DNA from: Thiodiazotropha sp040791665
Lineage (GTDB): Bacteria > Pseudomonadota > Gammaproteobacteria > Chromatiales > Chromatiaceae
Reading direction: 5' to 3'
Length of the DNA: 64,000 nt
NCBI GenBank assembly: GCA_040791665.1
Contig: JBFNNX010000026.1
Location: forward strand, 62,001 to 126,000
The notes under the pieces are model-generated. The model was not told where the DNA came from, did not search any database, and saw only the letters and a program-made list of their open reading frames with translations. Position 1 is the stretch's first letter. The number at the start of each line of letters is the position of its first letter. This document shows, piece after piece, positions 26,798-34,050 of this stretch. A program made the translations under genes and the position numbers.

Positions 26798-26811
26798 TAA
26801 CAGGCCCTAAG
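26798..26811 (-). repeat. Right copy of the 14-bp inverted repeat flanking the sensory module
   Basis: TAACAGGCCCTAAG is the exact reverse complement of the copy at 22972-22985. The pair encloses the binding protein, kinase and regulator genes with little else. Confidence 0.7.
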
Positions 26812-27058
26812 TTTATGCCACGGTACCAGTGCGATAAATGTCATGTGCACCCTGTGGAGAACAAGGGCCGTCTCTGGCTTCGCCTTCCTGTAGTTTCATA
26901 ATTGCTATCTTCCAATGATAGCAGAATCCATTGTTTAATCTGGAAGTCCTTGTTTTTTTTAATTGCGCAAGTTTATTGCCCTGATTACCTATTTGTACTC
27001 TCAATTTAAGAGACGAGTGAAGAGGCTATCATTTTAATGCTTCTCCCTTTTGCTGTTT

Positions 27059-27074
27059 GTTACCGTCCGGTAAC
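27059..27074. promoter_or_regulatory. Candidate activator-binding site 1 (GTTACC-N4-GGTAAC)
   Basis: A perfect 6+6 palindrome, GTTACC-GTCC-GGTAAC, centred about 188 bases upstream of the predicted transcription start. Its arms are identical to those of site 2. Position and symmetry fit an upstream activating sequence for an NtrC-type dimer. Confidence 0.75.
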
Positions 27075-27149
27075 AGACTGTACGGCACTATTTCACTAAC
27101 GATATGTAATTAAAGAACAAACCAGAACGGTTACGGTTTCAACTGAAAC

Positions 27150-27165
27150 GTTACCAAGAGGTAAC
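27150..27165. promoter_or_regulatory. Candidate activator-binding site 2 (GTTACC-N4-GGTAAC)
   Basis: A perfect palindrome GTTACC-AAGA-GGTAAC, centred about 97 bases upstream of the predicted start and 91 bases from site 1, close to a whole number of helical turns (about 8.7). Confidence 0.75.
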
Positions 27166-27227
27166 AAAATTTGGATTGCTAATTCTATCGTTATATGTTT
27201 TTTCCAATATTTCAGGCAGATATGAAT

Positions 27228-27244
27228 TTGGAACGACTCTTGCT
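27228..27244 (+). promoter_or_regulatory. Sigma54 (-24/-12) promoter
   Basis: TTGGAACGACTCTTGCT matches the -24/-12 consensus: GG at 27230-27231, exactly ten bases, then GC at 27242-27243, with the flanking TTGCT element intact. Transcription should begin near 27255, about 57 bases before the cytochrome ATG at 27312. Confidence 0.85.
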
Positions 27245-27311
27245 GATATTCTGAGAACCTTTTCATTTCAAGAAAAAAAGCGAATCTGCCTGACTGGAGG
27301 ATACAAGGGCA

Positions 27312-28832
27312 ATGAACAGTGGCGCTGGAGTTCAATTTAGAGTTACCTGGCGACAGATGGCACTGATTTGCGCGGGAACGGTTCTTTTCCTGTTAACGGC
27401 CTGGGGCGGTGTCGAGTATTATACATCGCAGTCATCGTTTTGCGGTGGCAGCTGCCACACCATGACAGAGCAGTATGAAGCCTGGAAGTCAAACTATCAC
27501 TACAAGAGCAACAATCCGGATGGTATGCAAGCAGAGTGCGTCGATTGCCATTTTCTTCCCGGCAAGAAGCATTCTCTGAAGGCCAAGTACGAAGGATTAC
27601 GCCACCTTGCAGCCTACCTTTATGATCCGGATGCGCCACTGCCCATACGTCCGGTCATCAAGGATGGCGCTTGCCTACAGTCTGGCTGTCATGAGCGTGA
27701 GAAACTGGCGGTAGTAGAGATACAGTATACTGAGAGAGTCCGCTTCAAACACGAGGTTCACTTTAGTGACAAGGCTCTTGATGGTCACCAAATCACCTGC
27801 GATACCTGCCACTTCAAGACAACGAAGAACAAGCATTTCGAGGTGCCTGAGGATATCTGTTTCCTATGTCACCTTAAACTGGATAAACCCACTCTTGATA
27901 AAGCGGAGATGGCCAATGGAGAGATTAAGAAAATCACCTTCGTCAACAAGCCAGCCATCGATTTCAACCAAGGGGTATCCCGCTGTGATATCTGCCACAC
28001 GATCCCAACAAGATCACTTCAAAGCCAGTTGCAGGTAGGAGACCCTGCCAGCACCAAGAAACCGATCACCCATCAGACAATACAGGAATCAGGAGTTGCT
28101 TGTGAGAGTTGCCACTTCGAGGTGGTGAGCGGCGAGGGCGAGATTGATACCGGAAACGTCGTCTCGAATGGCTGTCTTACTTGCCATAACAGAAGTCAGA
28201 CGTTACTGGCAACTGCAGATGACCGTGAACTCATGCATGGCAAGCATGTGCCGAACAAGGCTGACTGTTTCGATTGTCACAGTGTGATCGAACACAAGAA
28301 CAGAACTGATCATCTTGATTTTGTACGCAATGACTGTCAGCTCTGTCATGTCGACCAGCACAAGTACCAAAGGCTATTACTTTCAGGCTCTCCTGTTGAT
28401 GAGGACATCTCGGGTGACCCGCATCTTATGTACGAAGTCAACACAAACTGCATGGGCTGTCATCTCAAGAAGACGCTGAGTAATGGGCATGATGTTCGGA
28501 CAGCATCAGGTGATACCTGTGCTGCCTGCCATACGGAGCAGCACAGGAAAATGCTCAGTGACTGGAAGAGTTTACTGACCAATGAGGTAGCAGATGTGGA
28601 AGAGGTCGAGAAGGAAGCCACGCAACTCTTCGCCGAACTGAAGGGTAGGTTGGACAATGAGAAATTGACTCAAGCGGAGGAAATGCTCGCCAAGGGAGGC
28701 GAACTTCTCAATATTGTACGTGTTGGTAACGGAGTACATAACAAAAAGTACGCAGTAAACATTCTCGACGGTGCATTCGCAAATTTCGAAGACACCATTG
28801 AGCTATTGGAAAACGCAACTAACAGTGAATGA
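27312..28832 (+). CDS. Membrane-anchored multiheme cytochrome c (about 12 hemes)
   Basis: The 506-residue protein has an N-terminal membrane helix (about residues 15-35) followed by a NapC/NrfH-like first heme with spacing C-x3-CH (residues 44-49), then CVDCH. A third site has spacing C-x4-CH (CLQSGCH). Nine further CxxCH motifs follow (CDTCH, CFLCH, CDICH, CESCH, CLTCH, CFDCH, CQLCH, CMGCH, CAACH). The C-terminal 100 residues are heme-free, acidic and helical. It heads the operon and probably carries electrons between quinol and the periplasmic Fe-S/Mo enzyme, replacing the usual NrfD-type subunit. The partner direction is not determined. Confidence 0.85.
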   Translation: MNSGAGVQFRVTWRQMALICAGTVLFLLTAWGGVEYYTSQSSFCGGSCHTMTEQYEAWKSNYHYKSNNPDGMQAECVDCHFLPGKKHSLKAKYEGLRHLAAYLYDPDAPLPIRPVIKDGACLQSGCHEREKLAVVEIQYTERVRFKHEVHFSDKALDGHQITCDTCHFKTTKNKHFEVPEDICFLCHLKLDKPTLDKAEMANGEIKKITFVNKPAIDFNQGVSRCDICHTIPTRSLQSQLQVGDPASTKKPITHQTIQESGVACESCHFEVVSGEGEIDTGNVVSNGCLTCHNRSQTLLATADDRELMHGKHVPNKADCFDCHSVIEHKNRTDHLDFVRNDCQLCHVDQHKYQRLLLSGSPVDEDISGDPHLMYEVNTNCMGCHLKKTLSNGHDVRTASGDTCAACHTEQHRKMLSDWKSLLTNEVADVEEVEKEATQLFAELKGRLDNEKLTQAEEMLAKGGELLNIVRVGNGVHNKKYAVNILDGAFANFEDTIELLENATNSE

Positions 28833-28894
28833 TCTTTCAACAAACACACAATCAACAGTAGCGGAGGATGAGAAGATGCGTAGGAGAATACGAT

Positions 28895-29746
28895 ATGAGT
28901 GACAACAAAACACCAGACATCAACCGTCGCAAATTCCTGAGTGGTGTAGGCACAGCCGCGGTAGGCGCTGCGGCCTTGGCGACACCGAGGGTAAGTCTTG
29001 AAGCAGCCCAATCAAAAGCACCTCGATGGGCGATGGTCATGGACCTGAGGCGCTGCATAGGCTGCAGGGCCTGTACAGTCGCCTGCAAATCGGAAAACAA
29101 CGTTTCGTTGGGCCGCTTCCGGGCAGTCATCCAAGAGAAAACCATGGGCACCTTTCCAAAGACCAAAAAGGAATTCTTACCCCTGATGTGCAATCACTGC
29201 GAGGGCAATGAGAAAGATGGCGTTCCTCCTTGTGTGAAAATATGTCCGGAGTATCCAGGCAAACGGGCCAAGTTCAAAACATCTGATGGCAAAACAATAC
29301 GCTATCGCACAGGTGCGACCTATAAGCGTCCCGATGGCATGATCCTGATAGACAAAGAAAAATGTATCGGCTGCGGTAAGTGTATCGATGCCTGCCCGTA
29401 CGGGGTGCGTTCATTTGATCCCTTTGTAAAAGCGGGTGGTGACCAGACAAAGCAGGCAGCGGACAAATGCGATCTGTGTGCGCATCGTGTCGATAACGGG
29501 ATCGAACCCTCCTGCGTCAACACTTGCCAGGGTCGCGCACGTATTTTCGGAGACCTGAACGATCCGAGCAGCGAAGTCTCCAAGCTTGTAAAAGAGCACA
29601 ACCTGGCCAAGGCAGACAATGTACTGCTTCCGGAAGAGGGAACCAATCCACATGTGTTCTACATCGATCCCGACAACATGTTGAAAACCCTCTATACACA
29701 GCGAAAGAAGGGCAAGCTGGACCACTTTGTGGACCAGATTCCATAG
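28895..29746 (+). CDS. Tat-exported four-cluster ferredoxin-type electron transfer subunit
   Basis: The 283-residue protein starts at ATG 28895 behind TAGGAGA and has a Tat signal (NRRKFLSGVGTA). Four cysteine clusters follow: CIGCRACTVAC, CNHC...CVKIC, CIGCGKCIDAC and CDLC...CVNTC, each suited to a [4Fe-4S] centre as in the B subunits of DMSO-reductase-family enzymes (TtrB, PsrB, ArxB, ArrB). It should pass electrons between the molybdenum subunit encoded next and the multiheme cytochrome. The Tat signal of its own is notable, because many B subunits travel with their catalytic partner. Confidence 0.93.
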   Translation: MSDNKTPDINRRKFLSGVGTAAVGAAALATPRVSLEAAQSKAPRWAMVMDLRRCIGCRACTVACKSENNVSLGRFRAVIQEKTMGTFPKTKKEFLPLMCNHCEGNEKDGVPPCVKICPEYPGKRAKFKTSDGKTIRYRTGATYKRPDGMILIDKEKCIGCGKCIDACPYGVRSFDPFVKAGGDQTKQAADKCDLCAHRVDNGIEPSCVNTCQGRARIFGDLNDPSSEVSKLVKEHNLAKADNVLLPEEGTNPHVFYIDPDNMLKTLYTQRKKGKLDHFVDQIP

Positions 29747-29779
29747 ACCCTGAGAGCCTGTATTAAGAGAGGAAATGAT

Positions 29780-32305
29780 ATGAAAAAGTTAAATCGTCGT
29801 GATTTCATGAAATTGACTGCCGGCAGCGGCTGTGCATTGGCGACTGGATTGGGCTGCAGTCAGAGCGCATTTGCCGGATCGCTTAAACTGCAGGCAGGCG
29901 GCAAGGATTTTTCACCTACAACAGGTAAGGAGAGAAAGGCAATCCCCACAGCCTGCTGGCAGTGTGTAACCCGAGACTCCATGATCGGTTATGTGGAGGA
30001 TGGGCGCCTGGTAAAGCTCGAGGGACATCCCGATTCCATACGCACACTCGGCAAACTCTGTGCCAAGGGACAGGCGGGTATCAACCAGGTCTATTTCCCG
30101 GACCGGATCCTGCACCCAATGAAACGCGTAGGCAAACGTGGCGAGCACAAGTGGAAACGAATTTCCTGGGACGAGGCCCTTGATCTGGTTGTATCCAAGC
30201 TGAAACCTCTGCGTGATGCGGGTACCCCAGAACTGTTTATGTATCAGTACGGAAGACACAAGGCGTCTCAGGCCGCGACCATGTACGACTTCATGCAGGC
30301 CTATGGCACTGGCACCATCGGTAATCACACCTCTGTCTGCGAGGCGGCAAAATGGGTGGGACAAGAGAGTCTTTGGGGCGGCATGTATGACAACTGGGAT
30401 TATGACAAAACCGATTACGTGGTGATTTTCGGCAGCAATCAGTTCGAGACCCATACCAATCACATTCCGACCGCCCAGCGTCTGATTCGGGCCAAGGTTG
30501 ATCGTGGTGTACCCCTATACGTATTCGATGTGCGCCTGACAAATACCGCAGCCAAGGCCGATCAGTGGGTGCCGATCAATGTGGGACATGACGGACTGGT
30601 GATGCTGGCCATGTGCAATGTCATCATGAACGAGAAACTCTACAGGAAGGACCACTTCAAATTCATGCGTGTCACCGAAGACTACAAGGCGACTGTCGAT
30701 GAGAAGATTGCAGCCGTGAAGAAAAATGTCGCCAAGTACACCCCTGAGTTTGCAGAGAAACACAGTGGCGTGCCTGCCGATACCATACGCAAGATCGCTC
30801 GCGGATTCGCAAAAGCCAAATCGGCCTGCCTGGTTACCTACCGTGGAACGGTAATGCACTATCACGGCGCAGATCAGGAACGGGCGGCAATGCTGTTGTC
30901 GGCCATTACCAACAATCTCGATCGTCCGGGTGGTCGTGTCATGGGTGTTGGAGCAGGCTGGAAACATCCTTCCTCCCCCAAGGCAAAGGTTCACAAAACC
31001 CTCCACGTCAAGGACGGATTTCCGGGTGAAGCGGCCTACCCGACTCACCATGTAAGTCACCAGGTACTTCCGATGATCAAAGATGGCAACGCGGGTCGAC
31101 CGAAGGTCTACTGGTGGAGTTGCTACAACCCAGGGTTCATCAATGGCGACAACAAGGAACTCCAGTCGATCCTGAAAGATGAGAGCATCATCCCATTCCT
31201 CATTACAACAACCATCGTCTACGACGAGTCCTCTCAGTATGCAGACCTGATCCTGCCCGACGTCACCTACCTGGAACGCTGGGACTGGGAGGACATGGTG
31301 TCGGCAAATCAGATCGCAGAATTCTATATCCGGCAGCCATTGGTGAAACCGTTGGGAGAATCACGTTGCCAGGGCGATGTCTGGCCCGAGCTGGCCAAGC
31401 GCATGGGCTTTGAACTGGCATACTCCAGCAAGGAGGACTTCGTACGCCAGTCCTGCGAGATGACGCCCGGCGTGCGTGAGGCCGGGGGCTTCGAGTATAT
31501 GAAGAAGCACGGTGTTTGGCACGATCCGAACGCCAAGCCCAACTACGGCTTCTATGAGAACAAGGTGGACGTATCCGGCGATGGCGTGATTCTCGACGAG
31601 AAGACCGGAGTCTACTGGAACTGGAAAAAGGCGGGTGTCAACAGCGAAGCCGAGGCCAAGCGTCAGGGGTATCTGGGTACAAAAGGCGCGAAAAAGGCGT
31701 ATGTCGCGCAAAACATCGATGGCGCGGCATACAAGGCCTACCCGCCCAATACCAAGTTCGTCAAGGCGGGATATCTGGACTTCTATTCAGATAATTTCGT
31801 CAAAAAGGGCTTTCCGGCATTCCCATCCTATACACCGATTCCTGAACACCAGAAGATGGCGGATGATGAGCTGAATCTCACCACCTACAAGGTGGCGGTA
31901 CATACCCATTCAAGGACCGCACACTGCAAGTGGCTCACCGAGATCAAGCACGATAATCCCGGCTGGATCAATACCAAGACGGCTGAAGCGCGCGGTATTA
32001 AGAACGGTGACAAGATCAGGGTCTATAACAGCCTGGGTGAGATCACCACCACAGCCTATGTCACCGAGGGTATTATTCCGGGCGTGATCGCCATATCCCA
32101 TCACCTGGGTCGCAAGCACTCGGGGGTCTATGGATCGGGCAAGCGTTCTCCCACGCCAGGTGGTGCCACAGCTGATCCGGATGTGAAGAATATATGGTGG
32201 AAAAAACATGGCACTCATCCCAATACCATCATCCCCAACTCTTCAGATCCTATCAGCGGCACACAGAGGTGGATGGATACCGTCGTCAGGGTAGCCAAGG
32301 CATAA
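29780..32305 (+). CDS. Periplasmic molybdopterin oxidoreductase, catalytic subunit (DMSO reductase family)
   Basis: The 841-residue enzyme has a Tat signal (NRRDFMKLTAG) and the bis-MGD fold. The N-terminal cluster motif reads Cys59-x2-Cys62-x3-Asp66-x27-Cys94: the third ligand is aspartate where relatives such as ArrA, PsrA and TtrA have cysteine. The likely molybdenum ligand is Cys187 in NHTSVCEAA, placing it with the cysteine-ligated thiosulfate, polysulfide, tetrathionate and arsenic enzymes. It lies in an operon with a multiheme cytochrome, a B subunit and a chaperone, under apparent sigma54 control. Substrate and direction cannot be assigned from sequence alone. Confidence 0.93.
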   Translation: MKKLNRRDFMKLTAGSGCALATGLGCSQSAFAGSLKLQAGGKDFSPTTGKERKAIPTACWQCVTRDSMIGYVEDGRLVKLEGHPDSIRTLGKLCAKGQAGINQVYFPDRILHPMKRVGKRGEHKWKRISWDEALDLVVSKLKPLRDAGTPELFMYQYGRHKASQAATMYDFMQAYGTGTIGNHTSVCEAAKWVGQESLWGGMYDNWDYDKTDYVVIFGSNQFETHTNHIPTAQRLIRAKVDRGVPLYVFDVRLTNTAAKADQWVPINVGHDGLVMLAMCNVIMNEKLYRKDHFKFMRVTEDYKATVDEKIAAVKKNVAKYTPEFAEKHSGVPADTIRKIARGFAKAKSACLVTYRGTVMHYHGADQERAAMLLSAITNNLDRPGGRVMGVGAGWKHPSSPKAKVHKTLHVKDGFPGEAAYPTHHVSHQVLPMIKDGNAGRPKVYWWSCYNPGFINGDNKELQSILKDESIIPFLITTTIVYDESSQYADLILPDVTYLERWDWEDMVSANQIAEFYIRQPLVKPLGESRCQGDVWPELAKRMGFELAYSSKEDFVRQSCEMTPGVREAGGFEYMKKHGVWHDPNAKPNYGFYENKVDVSGDGVILDEKTGVYWNWKKAGVNSEAEAKRQGYLGTKGAKKAYVAQNIDGAAYKAYPPNTKFVKAGYLDFYSDNFVKKGFPAFPSYTPIPEHQKMADDELNLTTYKVAVHTHSRTAHCKWLTEIKHDNPGWINTKTAEARGIKNGDKIRVYNSLGEITTTAYVTEGIIPGVIAISHHLGRKHSGVYGSGKRSPTPGGATADPDVKNIWWKKHGTHPNTIIPNSSDPISGTQRWMDTVVRVAKA

Positions 32306-32334
32306 ATTAAGTCTACTGAAAGAGGAGAGCTGAA

Positions 32335-32988
32335 ATGGGAACCGACTGGAATAAAATGGCCGATAACGCCAAAACAAGAAGTGACACGTATGGGTTATTG
32401 ACCCTGGTCTTTCGGCAGGAGCCCAGCGAAGCCTTCATCAACGAACTGAGGGGGCCCCGCTTGGCGGGGGCCTTCTCGGACATGGAGCTGGACATGGGTG
32501 GCTCTTTTTACAGCGAACCCGTATCAACCATAGCCGATCAACTTGCGCTTGAATTTTCGCGCCTGTTCATAGGTCCTGGTCGGCATATTTCTGCCCATGA
32601 ATCGATTTTCACTGAAGTGGATGGTGACTCAGGCGGTTTGTGGGGCGCCAGAACAGTTGAAGTGAAGAAGTTCATCGAGACAACCGGACTTGATTACGCT
32701 TCCCAGTTCACGGGCCTGCCTGATCATATCAGCGTTGAACTTGAGTTCATGCAGAAACTGACCCAGTGGGAATCCGCCAAGTGGATGGAGATGGATCGCA
32801 AAAGCGCGGAGTACTGCCTGTCAATTCAGCGTATGTTCTTGCAACAGCACATACTGGGTTGGATACCCAAGTTCTGTGATGCGGTGATATTTCAGGCCGA
32901 CATGCCTTTTTACCGTGAACTGGCTGGATTGATGAAAAACTTCCTTGAGTTCGAACAGCAGAGCCTGGCAATCGAATCAGCCGCTTAG
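32335..32988 (+). CDS. TorD/DmsD-family molybdoenzyme chaperone
   Basis: This 217-residue all-helical cytoplasmic protein has the TorD-family hallmarks: a YGLLTLVF start, the LFIGPGRHISAHESIF segment and the DHISVELEFMQKL motif. These chaperones bind the Tat signal of a specific molybdoenzyme and hold it for cofactor insertion before export. It lies 29 bases after the catalytic subunit gene with its own AGAGGAGAG site, and is surely dedicated to that enzyme. Confidence 0.92.
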   Translation: MGTDWNKMADNAKTRSDTYGLLTLVFRQEPSEAFINELRGPRLAGAFSDMELDMGGSFYSEPVSTIADQLALEFSRLFIGPGRHISAHESIFTEVDGDSGGLWGARTVEVKKFIETTGLDYASQFTGLPDHISVELEFMQKLTQWESAKWMEMDRKSAEYCLSIQRMFLQQHILGWIPKFCDAVIFQADMPFYRELAGLMKNFLEFEQQSLAIESAA

Positions 32989-33036
32989 ATCACAATACAG
33001 TCCACCCCATGGTGGCAGTATTTTCAAGCCCTTTAT

Positions 33037-33074
33037 GACCCGAAACGCCTGTTCCTCAATGGCGTTTCAGGGTC
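33037..33074. terminator. Terminator hairpin between convergent genes
   Basis: A near-perfect stem of about 12 bp (GACCC-G-AAACGCC / GGCGTTTCA-GGGTC, one bulge) with an 11-base loop is followed on the + strand by TTCTTTTT. It ends the molybdoenzyme operon and overlaps the last codons of the convergent gene. Confidence 0.75.
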
Positions 33075-33738
33075 TTCTTTTTGAGCCGTACCGATTATGA
33101 AGAGTGATCTCTTGATCGGGCATCATACCTAGTTCCCTGCCTTCCTTGATGGCGAAGCCGATAGGTGCCCCAAGATTCATCCGGTAGGCCGCCCACATGG
33201 TCCCAAGCAGTTCCGCTCTCGGAGCATAGACCAACAGCATTCCATGGCTGGCATCTACAACGTGTTGAGTGAAATTCTCCACCTGCTCCAGACTCGGTAG
33301 GTTGCCGTCAACCGGGATGCTTATATAGCGCATACCCAGCGCTTCGGTCTCCAGTTGATGCAGGCGAGCAGTTTTTTTCGGTGTGCCAAGATCGATTACC
33401 GTTTTAAATCCAAACGCCTCCAGCTCAGCAATACGATTGAGCGGCCGCCCCATGGTGGCCTGCAGATAAGGTATGGCGCGGCCTGGGTCAGGTATTGCAA
33501 TGCCGTAACCCATCCGTCCCGGAAGCTTTGACGAGTGATGGTTAAGCATTTGGGGTAACACCCTTCCGTCCGGGGTAGTTGCTACTTCGCTATCATCCCT
33601 ATTTACTTCACCATCACCCCACCAACCACATGCACCGACCTGTCCCGGAGACATTAAAATGATGCATAACAGAAATAGGGTGGACGAAGCTATAGTGTTA
33701 CATGGTTTTACTGCACTGAACATGGGATTGAGTCTCAA
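33067..33738 (-). CDS. Exported phosphatase-fold protein lacking the catalytic residues
   Basis: The 223-residue protein has an N-terminal signal or anchor (about residues 15-37) followed by CGWWGDGE and a dual-specificity phosphatase-like domain (about 80-205), seen in FKTVIDLGTPKK and ISIPVDGNLPSLEQVENF. Where active relatives have His-Cys-x5-Arg, this protein has Tyr171-Ala172-Pro-Arg-Ala-Glu-Leu177, so nucleophile and arginine are both missing. The fold may serve as a binding or sensory domain. It is convergent with the molybdoenzyme operon. Family placement is by pattern and moderately certain. Confidence 0.65.
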   Translation of the reverse strand: MRLNPMFSAVKPCNTIASSTLFLLCIILMSPGQVGACGWWGDGEVNRDDSEVATTPDGRVLPQMLNHHSSKLPGRMGYGIAIPDPGRAIPYLQATMGRPLNRIAELEAFGFKTVIDLGTPKKTARLHQLETEALGMRYISIPVDGNLPSLEQVENFTQHVVDASHGMLLVYAPRAELLGTMWAAYRMNLGAPIGFAIKEGRELGMMPDQEITLHNRYGSKRRP

Positions 33739-34050
33739 TATAATTACTTCCGTTTATGGGGCCAATAAATCAGAGCACCTGCCTGCAGCCTATTGTAATT
33801 TAAAATTAACGGTCTGCTTTGGCGTGTCTGGAAATTTACGCACCATGCGTTTCGGATCTCAATCTTTGGTCACGTAGAGATCTTTTAATCCATTACGATC
33901 AATCTCCACTTTTTAAGATCCGTGTGAGGATCTCCTTGATCTCATCAGTCATGTGAAATATAAACATAATATTTGTGTATCAGAATGTTTCCATAAATCT
34001 ACAATTAATTGTTTGTTAGACCTCAGCGGTGTCTGCAACTGCCTGGAGTA
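33739..34050. other. Intergenic region without a recognisable gene
   Basis: These 312 AT-rich bases follow the M28 peptidase gene and precede the phosphatase-like gene on the minus strand. A 6-bp inverted repeat AGATCC/GGATCT at 33916-33933 is the only structure noticed. Confidence 0.4.

Larger units (their letters stand above)
26739..27311. promoter_or_regulatory. Divergent control region of the sensory module and molybdoenzyme operon
   Basis: No gene is supported in these 573 bases. The right half holds two GTTACC-N4-GGTAAC palindromes and a sigma54 promoter for the rightward operon, listed separately. The left part contains one arm of the 14-bp flanking repeat. An additional inverted repeat GTTTCA-AC-TGAAAC at 27136-27149 sits directly before the second palindrome. 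Confidence 0.6.

Noticed and set aside
29780..32305. Naming the molybdoenzyme ArxA, ArrA, TtrA or a selenate reductase
   Set aside because: The regulatory triplet recalls arsenic systems, but the cluster ligand change, the missing NrfD subunit and the absence of arsenic genes give no firm basis for a substrate.
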